A stretch of DNA of 16,351 bases from the NCBI GenBank assembly GCA_929200515.1, contig CAKNAD010000034.1, positions 1 to 16,351 on the forward strand, in the 5' to 3' direction. The position numbers and the translations under genes were made by a program. The notes below the pieces were generated by a model. It searched no databases, was not told the DNA's origin, and saw nothing but the letters and a program-made list of their open reading frames with translations. This stretch comes from Candidatus Gorgonimonas leptogorgiae. GTDB lineage: Bacteria; Pseudomonadota; Gammaproteobacteria; Pseudomonadales; Endozoicomonadaceae. Shown in pieces: positions 1 through 6,621 of the stretch (position 1 is its first letter; every line of letters starts with the position of its first letter).

Positions 1-26
1 GCACGCTTTGAATTATTCATTTTTAT

Positions 27-62
27 ATTTTACAAAAATTTAATTAATTTGTAAAATTTTTT
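27..62 (+). terminator. AT-rich hairpin followed by a T-run (possible terminator)
   Basis: A perfect 10-bp inverted repeat (27-36 with 48-57, ATTTTACAAA/TTTGTAAAAT) encloses an 11-base loop. On the plus strand it runs directly into six T residues (57-62), the shape of an intrinsic terminator. The stem has only two G-C pairs, so it would be weak. It would serve a plus-strand gene lying to the left of the window, which cannot be seen. Confidence 0.35.
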
Positions 63-64
63 AT

Positions 65-102
65 GCCTTATATCCCCGCCTTAAAAGGCGAGGATTTACG
101 GC
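65..102. other. GC-rich hairpin resembling an IS200/IS605-type end
   Basis: CCCCGCCTT (74-82) pairs with AAGGCGAGG (85-93), with one mismatch that becomes a G-T wobble on the minus strand. An outer GCC/GGC pair (65-67 with 100-102) adds to it. This is the most GC-rich element in a very AT-rich flank. Subterminal imperfect hairpins of this form are typical of IS200/IS605-family elements, and TTTAC lies just beside the stem. No transposase or TnpB gene is visible in the window. It could be one end of an element to the left, a remnant, or the terminator of the minus-strand gene ending at 183, although no clean U-tract follows. Confidence 0.3.
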
Positions 103-182
103 AATCTTTGGTAAAAAATTAAAAATATTTAAATTGACCGCTAGCTATTCTAAAAGAAATTTTATTTAATACAAGAAAAACA

Positions 183-698
183 TTAAATAAAATCTATCTT
201 CACTTTTGCGGGGGAAAAATATTTTTCTGAATCGGGCATAATATCTTTATTGTTTTCAGGATTAAAGAAAAAATCATTTTTTCGATAGTTTAGGTTGTCA
301 GGATCGTTATCTAAATGACTATTATTATTTAATTTGTCAATGTTTATCATATCGCCAATTTTATAATTTGTTATTGCTGTACCTACGGCAGATATAATTC
401 CTACTGTTTTATACTGAAATAAATTAGGAAAGTTTTCCCGAGTCTGAAAATTATAATGTGGATAAAAAATTCTAGGTGGCATTCTAGCGTAAGGAGTAGA
501 AGCTAGAGTTATAATTATATCATTTGGCTTTAATAATTCTTGTATTTTAGAATTTGGACTCTCATTATTAATTTCTATATTCAGCTGAATATTTTGATCT
601 TCATTTATTGGTAATTCATTAGTATTGTCTTTATCATTAGTAGCTAGTGCAATACCTGTTAGTAGACTACAGGTGATTATTATTATAAAATTTTTCAT
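183..698 (-). CDS. Exported degenerate GroES-like (alcohol dehydrogenase N-domain) protein lacking zinc ligands
   Basis: This 171-residue protein begins with a clear signal peptide (about 1-19, cut expected after ALA) followed by a polar Asn/Asp-rich stretch (20-57). Residues 58-150 align with the N-terminal domain of the exported alcohol dehydrogenase encoded at 14144-15307: TVGIISAVGTAITNYKIGD (98-116) matches IVGIVSAIGSEVTKYKIGD there. The zinc sites are gone. The GICHCDL catalytic motif is replaced by TPYARM, the GHE motif by QYK, and the four structural cysteines are absent. There is no Rossmann cofactor domain, so it is unlikely to be an active dehydrogenase. It may be a decayed gene fragment or a repurposed exported domain; an intact signal peptide, a good AAGG ribosome site and an open frame favour a translated product. 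It lies 88 bases downstream of the ankyrin gene on the same strand. Reliance on the paralogy is strong; function is unknown. Confidence 0.7.
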   Translation of the reverse strand: MKNFIIIITCSLLTGIALATNDKDNTNELPINEDQNIQLNIEINNESPNSKIQELLKPNDIIITLASTPYARMPPRIFYPHYNFQTRENFPNLFQYKTVGIISAVGTAITNYKIGDMINIDKLNNNSHLDNDPDNLNYRKNDFFFNPENNKDIMPDSEKYFSPAKVKIDFI

Positions 699-786
699 TA
701 TTGTACCTTATATTATATTTTATAGATTTTATCATAATAGTTTTTAAAAACAATATTAATACCATAAATGTTATAGCGTTGCAATA

Positions 787-1698
787 CTAATACAAAGAAT
801 TGTAGTCATTATTTTTTGGTATGTAGCAACATAATATTTTGTGTTTGATACCGTTGAAGCTAAATGTCTTGAAACGAAAGTATTTTTTTTTATCTAAAGA
901 TAATAACAGTAAATTTGCAATGTTTTGATTTCGATATATTTTAGATAAATCTAAAGGAGTTAGCCCTATAAGAGATTTTTGATTGCAATCTAGACCTTGT
1001 TGTAATAATAGCTTAACAACATTATACATTTCGTATATTACCGCATAATGTAAATAGCTCATATTATCTTTACTTAATGGAGGGTTGTTTTTATCTACGG
1101 GAAATAATTGCAATAATTCAATTATAAAATTTTGCTGAGAATTTTCTATTAGGTAATTAATAGGAGTAAAACCGTTACAATCTGGTTGATGTAACAACTG
1201 GTTATCTTTCTGATATTTCAATATTAATTTAAATGCTGTTATATTGTTTTGAATTGCTACTATATGCAAAGCAGAAACATTATTACCTACATCGAATTTA
1301 ACAGGGTGATTGTTTTCTAGTAATAATTCTATAAGCTCTGTATTGTTTTCTTTAGCTGCAATAGTTAACATTGAAGTGCCGTCTAATTTAGTAAACAGAT
1401 GGAATACCAAATTTAATTTTACACACAAATTAAGTAAAGTTTTAATAACTGGTATATTACCGGAATGCACAGCATAAACGATAGGAGATTGATAGTATCT
1501 ATTAAAATTAGAAATCCAATTTATACATTCTTCATCGCTTGTTTTATATAGTATATCTTGTAACTTTGTAGAATTTGCATGTTCGTATATAGAGTTACAT
1601 ATGAGTTTAAATTCTTTTTCTGACGGTAGGCTATAAGATAACATAGACATTGCCATAGTAAAAAAAAATAAAGCTATTTTGAGTATTAGTAAAAGCAT
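787..1698 (-). CDS. Exported ankyrin-repeat protein
   Basis: This 303-residue protein has an N-terminal hydrophobic segment (1-23, ending SYS before LPSEKE) that looks like a cleavable signal peptide, so export to the periplasm or beyond is expected. About six ankyrin repeats follow, at roughly 69-95, 105-133, 138-171, 175-203, 210-240 and 243-268. Recognisable cores are SPIVYAVHSGNIPVIKTLL, LTIAAKENNTELIELLLENN, ALHIVAIQNN, TPINYLIENSQQNFIIELL, YLHYAVIYEMYNVVKLLLQQG and TPLDLSKIYRNQNIANLLL. The C-terminal 35 residues are basic and aromatic (KKKYFRFKTF). Ankyrin repeats mediate protein-protein contacts and are common in effectors of intracellular bacteria, but these usually lack a Sec signal, so a Sec plus type II route or a periplasmic role is as likely. 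No catalytic domain is visible. The gene is divergent from purL and codirectional with the gene ending at 183. Confidence 0.8.
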   Translation of the reverse strand: MLLLILKIALFFFTMAMSMLSYSLPSEKEFKLICNSIYEHANSTKLQDILYKTSDEECINWISNFNRYYQSPIVYAVHSGNIPVIKTLLNLCVKLNLVFHLFTKLDGTSMLTIAAKENNTELIELLLENNHPVKFDVGNNVSALHIVAIQNNITAFKLILKYQKDNQLLHQPDCNGFTPINYLIENSQQNFIIELLQLFPVDKNNPPLSKDNMSYLHYAVIYEMYNVVKLLLQQGLDCNQKSLIGLTPLDLSKIYRNQNIANLLLLSLDKKKYFRFKTFSFNGIKHKILCCYIPKNNDYNSLY

Positions 1699-1912
1699 AA
1701 ATCATTCTTATTATATGAAAAAATTGTTTGTTAAATAATGTCATAAAACTGCTTCTTCGTGCCTAAAATAAATTCAAGTTACGTAGCAGAGTAAATTAGT
1801 ATACAATGGAGTAATCAATATTAAAATTTATCTTCAGGCAAGCATCTCATTTATAAACTAAAAATGACTTGCTGAAAGAAGTATATCATCTAATAACTAA
1901 TATCTTTATATT

Positions 1913-1916
1913 GGAG
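1913..1916 (+). promoter_or_regulatory. Ribosome-binding site fixing the purL start
   Basis: GGAG lies 12 bases before the ATG at 1929. The frame stays open upstream to a TTG at 1869, but the protein from 1929 (MFIVSGCSALSNF) aligns with the E. coli PurL N-terminus (MMEILRGSPALSAF), so 1929 is the start. Confidence 0.6.
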
Positions 1917-1928
1917 ATTCTATTATAC

Positions 1929-4900
1929 ATGTTTATCGTATCTGGATGTTCGGCTTTATCTAACTTTAATAAACAAAAAATACTCAAAAAAATACAACAG
2001 CAATTTCCGAGTATAATAAATGTTAAGGCAAACTATCAGCACATAATATTAGAAGACCATAAGCTCACGGCAGATAATATGGAAGTTTTAGAAAAAATTT
2101 TATCTTATGGAGAAGCTGTATCTACAGAAATATTATCTGCTAATACCAGTAGTTTTGTGGTTGCACCTAGAATAGGAACTAGGACTTCTTGGTCAAGCAA
2201 AGCAACAGAAATATTACACAACTGCGGTTTAACAATGATAAACCGCATTGAAACCTCAATTTTATATACTTTATTCTTAGAAGATAGCTTAAGTGCAGAA
2301 GATTTACAGCAAATAAAATTGATGTTGCATGATAAAATGACAGAAATTACACTAGAAGATATCTCAAGTGTAGAAAAACTATTTACAACCGCAAACACTG
2401 CTACGCTAGCTACTGTGCCACTACTAAAAAATGGCAAAACAGCAATTGTTGAAATTAATAATACTTTAGCACTAGGATTAACAGAAAATGAAATTGACTA
2501 CTTAGTTGAGCAGTTTACTTTATTAAAAAAAGATCCAACAGATGTTGAACTAATGACCTATGCTCAAATAAACTCTGAGCATTGCCGGCATAAAATTTTT
2601 AACGCTATTTTTACCTTAGATGACAAATTACAAGAATTATCGTTGTTTGATATGATTCGTAATACTCATAAAAAAATTCCTCATAATACACTGAGTGCTT
2701 ATAAAGATAATGCTGCAGTCATTCGTGGCTATACTATAAAACGTTTTTATGCAGAACCTGATAATTATCATTATAGTTATAAATTAGAAGACTGCCATTT
2801 GTTATTTAAAGTTGAAACTCATAATCATCCAACTGCTATATCGCCTTTAGAAGGCGCAGCAACAGGAGCAGGAGGTGAAATTCGAGATGAAGGCGCTACT
2901 GGTCAGGGTGCTAAGCCTAAGTTTGGATTAACAGGCTATAGTGTTTCTAACTTAAATATTCCTGATTTTATTCAACCTTGGGAGCAGCAGTATGGTAAAC
3001 CAGATCATATAGCCTCAGCTTTTGAAATCATGCAACATGCCCCGATAGGCAGTGCTGATTTTAATAATGAATTTGGCAGACCTAATTTATTGGGGTATTT
3101 TCGTAGCTATGAACAAAAACTGCCAGAGAGTTTAGGCGGTAATGTTATTGGTTATCATAAGCCAATTATGCTTGCAGGAGGTGTAGGTGTAATTAAATCT
3201 GAGCATGTAAAGAAACAAAAAGTAATGAATGGAGATCAGATTATAGTTTTAGGTGGTCCTGCTATGCGTATAGGTGTAGGCGGGGGCACAGCTTCTTCTA
3301 ATATTAATACAGACGTTCAAACTGAATTAGATTTTTCAAGTGTGCAACGACATAACCCAGAAATGGAACGCCGGTGTCAAGAAGTTATAGATCAATGTTG
3401 GCGAATGGGTAATAATAATCCAATAAAATTCATTCACGATGTTGGCGCTGGAGGTTTATCTAACGCAATTCCTGAATTATTAGCAGATAACAATTTAGGC
3501 GGAACTATAGATTTACGTAGTGTAGTTAGTGAAGATTCTACAATGTCGCCCTTAGAACTTTGGTGTAACGAGGCACAAGAGCGTTATGTAATCGCCATAG
3601 ATAAAACTAACTTAGAATTATTTAAAGCTATATGTGCTAGAGAGCGTTGTCCAATGGCGGTAGTAGGCTCGGCAACTACAGAACCGCAACTAATAGTTAA
3701 AGATACAAATTATAAAAATGACCCTATAAACATACCAACCGATTTATTATTTAGAAAAACCTTTCAAACAAATATTAACGCTAAAACTACAGAACAACAG
3801 TTTCCTAAACTAGATTTAACACAAATAGATGTAAACGATGCTATTTATAGAATATTACACTTGCCGGCAGTAGCTAGTAAGAAATTTTTAATAACTATAG
3901 GAGATAGAAGCGTAACAGGGTTAGTTGCTAGAGATCAAATGGTAGGACCTTGGCAGGTTCCAGTGGCAGATTGTGCTGTTTCGGCTGCTTCTTTTAATGG
4001 CTATCATGGTGATGCTATGTCATTAGGAGAAAAAGCACCTCTTGCCATAATAGATGCAGCCACATCAGCTAGAATGGCAGTTGCAGAAGCCATTACTAAC
4101 ATAGCAGCGGCTAATATAGGAGATATAGAAAAAGTTAAACTTTCTGCCAATTGGATGAGTTCTGCTAATAGTCAATTAGAAAATGGTAAGTTGTTTACTG
4201 CTGTTGAGGCTATAGGAATGGAGTTTTGTACGGCTCTTGGGGTATCTATTCCTGTGGGTAAAGATTCGTTATCGATGCAAACTAAATGGAAACAACAAAA
4301 CGAAATTAAAACAGTAACATCACCATTGTCAGTTGTAATTACTGCTTGCTCTCCTGTAAAAGATATCCGCAAAACTATAACTCCAGAATTAAACACGAAT
4401 ATTAAAGATACTAAGTTACTATTAATTGATTTAGGTGCTGGCAATAATAGATTAGGAGCTTCGTCTCTGGCACAGGTTTACAATCAAATATTTGATCAGG
4501 TTCCTGATATCAATGCAATACAATTAAAAAACTTTTTTATAGTTATCCAGTTACTGGTCTCCCAAGATTTATTACTGGCCTATCATGATCGATCAGACGG
4601 CGGTTTGTTTGCATGTATTGCCGAAATGGCCTTTGCTAGCCGCATAGGCGTTACTATAAACTTACCTGCTAACGATAAACCATTAGCAAGCCTATTTAAT
4701 GAAGAAATAGGCGCAGTAATTCAAGTTAAAACTGAAGATGTAACTAAAGTTGAAGCTTTATTTGCTGGGTTTCATATGGAGTCTTTGTTACATAATTTAG
4801 GTCATTTAAACTCAAATAATACTCTAGAAGTAATACATAATAATAAACGGTTTTATGCAAATTCAATAACCAAACTACAACAATATTGGGCTAATACTAG

Positions 4901-5825
4901 TTATAAAATGCAATCCTTGCGTGACAATGCTGAATGTGCACAACAGGAATATCAGCAAATTGCTGATACCAGCGACAAAGGTTTATTTGCCAAATTAACT
5001 TTTAACCTAGATAAAAACCCAATTACTACCACAATTTCTATGACTGAAAAACCTAAAATCGCTATATTACGAGAACAGGGGGTAAATGGACACATAGAAA
5101 TGGCAGCTGCATTCGATAAAGCAGGATTTCAGGCAATAGATGTGCATATGACCGATTTACAAAATGGCATACATAACTTGCAAGATTTTACTGGTTTAGT
5201 TGCATGTGGTGGCTTTTCTTATGGTGATGTTTTAGGAGCAGGTGGTGGCTGGGCTAAATCTATTTTATTTAATAATAAATTATTAGATATGTTTGCCAGT
5301 TTTTTTAATCGTGAAGATACTTTTAGTCTGGGTGTTTGCAATGGTTGTCAGATGTTAGCTCAATTAAGATCATTAATTCCAGGTGCTGAATTTTGGCCAG
5401 AGTTCACAACTAATAAATCGGAACAATTTGAAGCTAGGGTGTGTATGGTAGAAATTATTTCTAATCCATCTATTTTATTTACTGATATGATAGGCTCGCA
5501 AATACCTATTACTATTGCTCATAAGCAAGGAAGAATTACCGAATTGCACACTAGGCAACGGCAAAGCTTACTAGAGCATTCGCAAATAGCTATGCGTTAC
5601 GTAGATAACAACGGTAGAGCGACAGAGCAATATCCGTTAAATCCCAACGGTTCATTACAAGGCATGACGGCATTTACTTCAAAAGATGGCAGGGCTACCA
5701 TTATGATGCCACATCCAGAAAGAGTATTCAGAACAGTACAACACAGCTGGAATCCAGAAGGTTGGAATGAAAGTGCTCCTTTTATGCGTATGTTTTATAA
5801 CGCTAGAAACTGGATTAAATCTTAA
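1929..5825 (+). CDS. purL: Phosphoribosylformylglycinamidine synthase (FGAM synthetase), single-chain form
   Basis: PurL carries out the fourth step of purine synthesis in the cytosol: FGAR plus ATP and glutamine gives FGAM. From the ATG at 1929 it has 1298 residues, against 1295 in E. coli. In order it has a PurS-like N-terminal domain, a linker, a synthetase core with the signature GAATGAGGEIRDEGATGQGA from residue 309, the second synthetase half (VTGLVARDQMVGPWQVPVAD), and a C-terminal class I glutaminase from about residue 1040 (PKIAILREQGVNGHIEMAAAF). The glutaminase triad is complete: Cys1137 in GVCNGCQ, and His1262 and Glu1264 in MMPHPERV. Each is offset by two from the E. coli numbering. 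The fused long form is typical of gamma- and betaproteobacteria and of eukaryotes. The gene stands alone, with no other pur gene nearby. I saw no PurR-like operator and no convincing promoter in the 230 bases upstream. Confidence 0.98.
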   Translation: MFIVSGCSALSNFNKQKILKKIQQQFPSIINVKANYQHIILEDHKLTADNMEVLEKILSYGEAVSTEILSANTSSFVVAPRIGTRTSWSSKATEILHNCGLTMINRIETSILYTLFLEDSLSAEDLQQIKLMLHDKMTEITLEDISSVEKLFTTANTATLATVPLLKNGKTAIVEINNTLALGLTENEIDYLVEQFTLLKKDPTDVELMTYAQINSEHCRHKIFNAIFTLDDKLQELSLFDMIRNTHKKIPHNTLSAYKDNAAVIRGYTIKRFYAEPDNYHYSYKLEDCHLLFKVETHNHPTAISPLEGAATGAGGEIRDEGATGQGAKPKFGLTGYSVSNLNIPDFIQPWEQQYGKPDHIASAFEIMQHAPIGSADFNNEFGRPNLLGYFRSYEQKLPESLGGNVIGYHKPIMLAGGVGVIKSEHVKKQKVMNGDQIIVLGGPAMRIGVGGGTASSNINTDVQTELDFSSVQRHNPEMERRCQEVIDQCWRMGNNNPIKFIHDVGAGGLSNAIPELLADNNLGGTIDLRSVVSEDSTMSPLELWCNEAQERYVIAIDKTNLELFKAICARERCPMAVVGSATTEPQLIVKDTNYKNDPINIPTDLLFRKTFQTNINAKTTEQQFPKLDLTQIDVNDAIYRILHLPAVASKKFLITIGDRSVTGLVARDQMVGPWQVPVADCAVSAASFNGYHGDAMSLGEKAPLAIIDAATSARMAVAEAITNIAAANIGDIEKVKLSANWMSSANSQLENGKLFTAVEAIGMEFCTALGVSIPVGKDSLSMQTKWKQQNEIKTVTSPLSVVITACSPVKDIRKTITPELNTNIKDTKLLLIDLGAGNNRLGASSLAQVYNQIFDQVPDINAIQLKNFFIVIQLLVSQDLLLAYHDRSDGGLFACIAEMAFASRIGVTINLPANDKPLASLFNEEIGAVIQVKTEDVTKVEALFAGFHMESLLHNLGHLNSNNTLEVIHNNKRFYANSITKLQQYWANTSYKMQSLRDNAECAQQEYQQIADTSDKGLFAKLTFNLDKNPITTTISMTEKPKIAILREQGVNGHIEMAAAFDKAGFQAIDVHMTDLQNGIHNLQDFTGLVACGGFSYGDVLGAGGGWAKSILFNNKLLDMFASFFNREDTFSLGVCNGCQMLAQLRSLIPGAEFWPEFTTNKSEQFEARVCMVEIISNPSILFTDMIGSQIPITIAHKQGRITELHTRQRQSLLEHSQIAMRYVDNNGRATEQYPLNPNGSLQGMTAFTSKDGRATIMMPHPERVFRTVQHSWNPEGWNESAPFMRMFYNARNWIKS

Positions 5826-6180
5826 GAAAAATTTATTGCCTTATATGCAATTTTGCATCAAATAAATTGTCTATAAAAGAACAACATATTTAAATATGAA
5901 CTGTATTATTTAGTTGCAAATACAAATATTATGTTTAATTTTGTTAAAGTTATGTTTCGTGTTTTTATATTAATTTAAATTAAAGTTTTTTATTAAAAGT
6001 GCAGTTATTTTATGTTAGTTATTTTATGTGTTTTACAAGTTTTTTTGTGCCTATGATGTATAATTATAAAGAGGCTTTGGTAAAAAAGCTATAAAATAAT
6101 TAATAAAAAATACTGCTATCTTTGAAAATATTTTTATTTTATTTTTTTAAAAATATTTTTAATTAGAGGTTAAGCAGGCT
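5826..6180. other. AT-rich intergenic region between purL and clpS
   Basis: These 355 bases hold no credible open frame or RNA gene. A small inverted repeat lies just after the purL stop (5845-5850 with 5853-5858, ATGCAA/TTGCAT), but no T-run follows it, so it is a poor terminator. The rest is long A and T runs with the candidate clpS promoter near 6059. Confidence 0.6.
6032..6064 (+). promoter_or_regulatory. Candidate clpS-clpA promoter
   Basis: A perfect TATAAT lies at 6059-6064, preceded immediately by TG. The best -35-like match, TTTACA (6032-6037), is 21 bases upstream, which is longer than ideal, so activity would rest on the -10 region. The resulting leader before clpS would be about 110 bases. 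Confidence 0.35.
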
Positions 6181-6600
6181 ATGATTATAAGTAAGGATTT
6201 ATCTTTTTTTTATCATTTAGTATTTAAGTCTAATCTTTTTACGCTAGAATTAAATAGTGTAAGATACGCTTTAGAAAATGATATAAAAGAAGATGAAATT
6301 AAAGAAGCAGATCACAAAACAAGTAAAGTAAAACCCGAGCTTAAAGAGCCCTCTATGTACAAGGTTTTACTAGTAAATGATGATTATACCCATATGGATT
6401 TTGTGGTAGAAGTTTTATGCTCATTATTTTATATGACACAAGAAAAAGCACAGCATGTTATGATGTCTATACATAAAAACGGAAGTGCGGTTTGTGGCGT
6501 TTTTACAAAAGATGTAGCAGAAACTAAAGTAATGCAAGTAAATGAGCTGTCTAAAAAAAATCAGTTTCCCTTGTTATGTAAAATTGAAAAAATCGATTAA
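6181..6600 (+). CDS. clpS: ClpS, N-degron adaptor for ClpAP, with an N-terminal extension
   Basis: ClpS binds proteins with destabilising N-terminal residues and delivers them to the N-domain of ClpA for degradation by ClpP. The folded domain (about residues 57-139) is close to E. coli ClpS: PSMYKVLLVNDDYTHMDFVVEVL, then HKNGSAVCGVFTKDVAETKV and FPLLCKIEK. N-degron pocket residues are all present at a constant offset of 32 from E. coli: Asn66, Asp67, Asp68, Thr70, Met72, Met94 and His98. At 139 residues it is about 33 longer than E. coli ClpS (106). The extra part (1-33, aromatic and hydrophobic) precedes an acidic/lysine-rich linker. The ATG at 6181 has a good AGAGG site (6165-6169), and no later in-frame start codon occurs before Met58, so the extension looks real. 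clpA follows 21 bases after the stop, making one operon. Confidence 0.95.
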   Translation: MIISKDLSFFYHLVFKSNLFTLELNSVRYALENDIKEDEIKEADHKTSKVKPELKEPSMYKVLLVNDDYTHMDFVVEVLCSLFYMTQEKAQHVMMSIHKNGSAVCGVFTKDVAETKVMQVNELSKKNQFPLLCKIEKID

Positions 6601-6621
6601 GTATTCTCAGGATTGAAATAC

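Noticed and set aside
740..751. GTTTTTAAAAAC palindrome between the two left-hand minus-strand genes
   Set aside because: Pure A/T arms are expected by chance here, and no terminator-like tail follows.
1867..1877. Eleven-base match ACTTGCTGAAA to the minus strand near 15415-15425
   Set aside because: It is too short and does not extend on either side; chance is likely.
1869..1928. Longer purL start (TTG at 1869) giving a hydrophobic N-terminal extension
   Set aside because: The ATG at 1929 has a GGAG site and matches the known PurL N-terminus; PurL is cytosolic and needs no hydrophobic leader.
2105..2437. Minus-strand frame inside purL (also 4172-4444)
   Set aside because: It lies antisense to strongly conserved PurL coding sequence and shows no domain or ribosome site.
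6613..6621. TTG start for clpA
   Set aside because: The ribosome site abuts this TTG, while the ATG at 6622 has proper spacing and matches the family start MLN.
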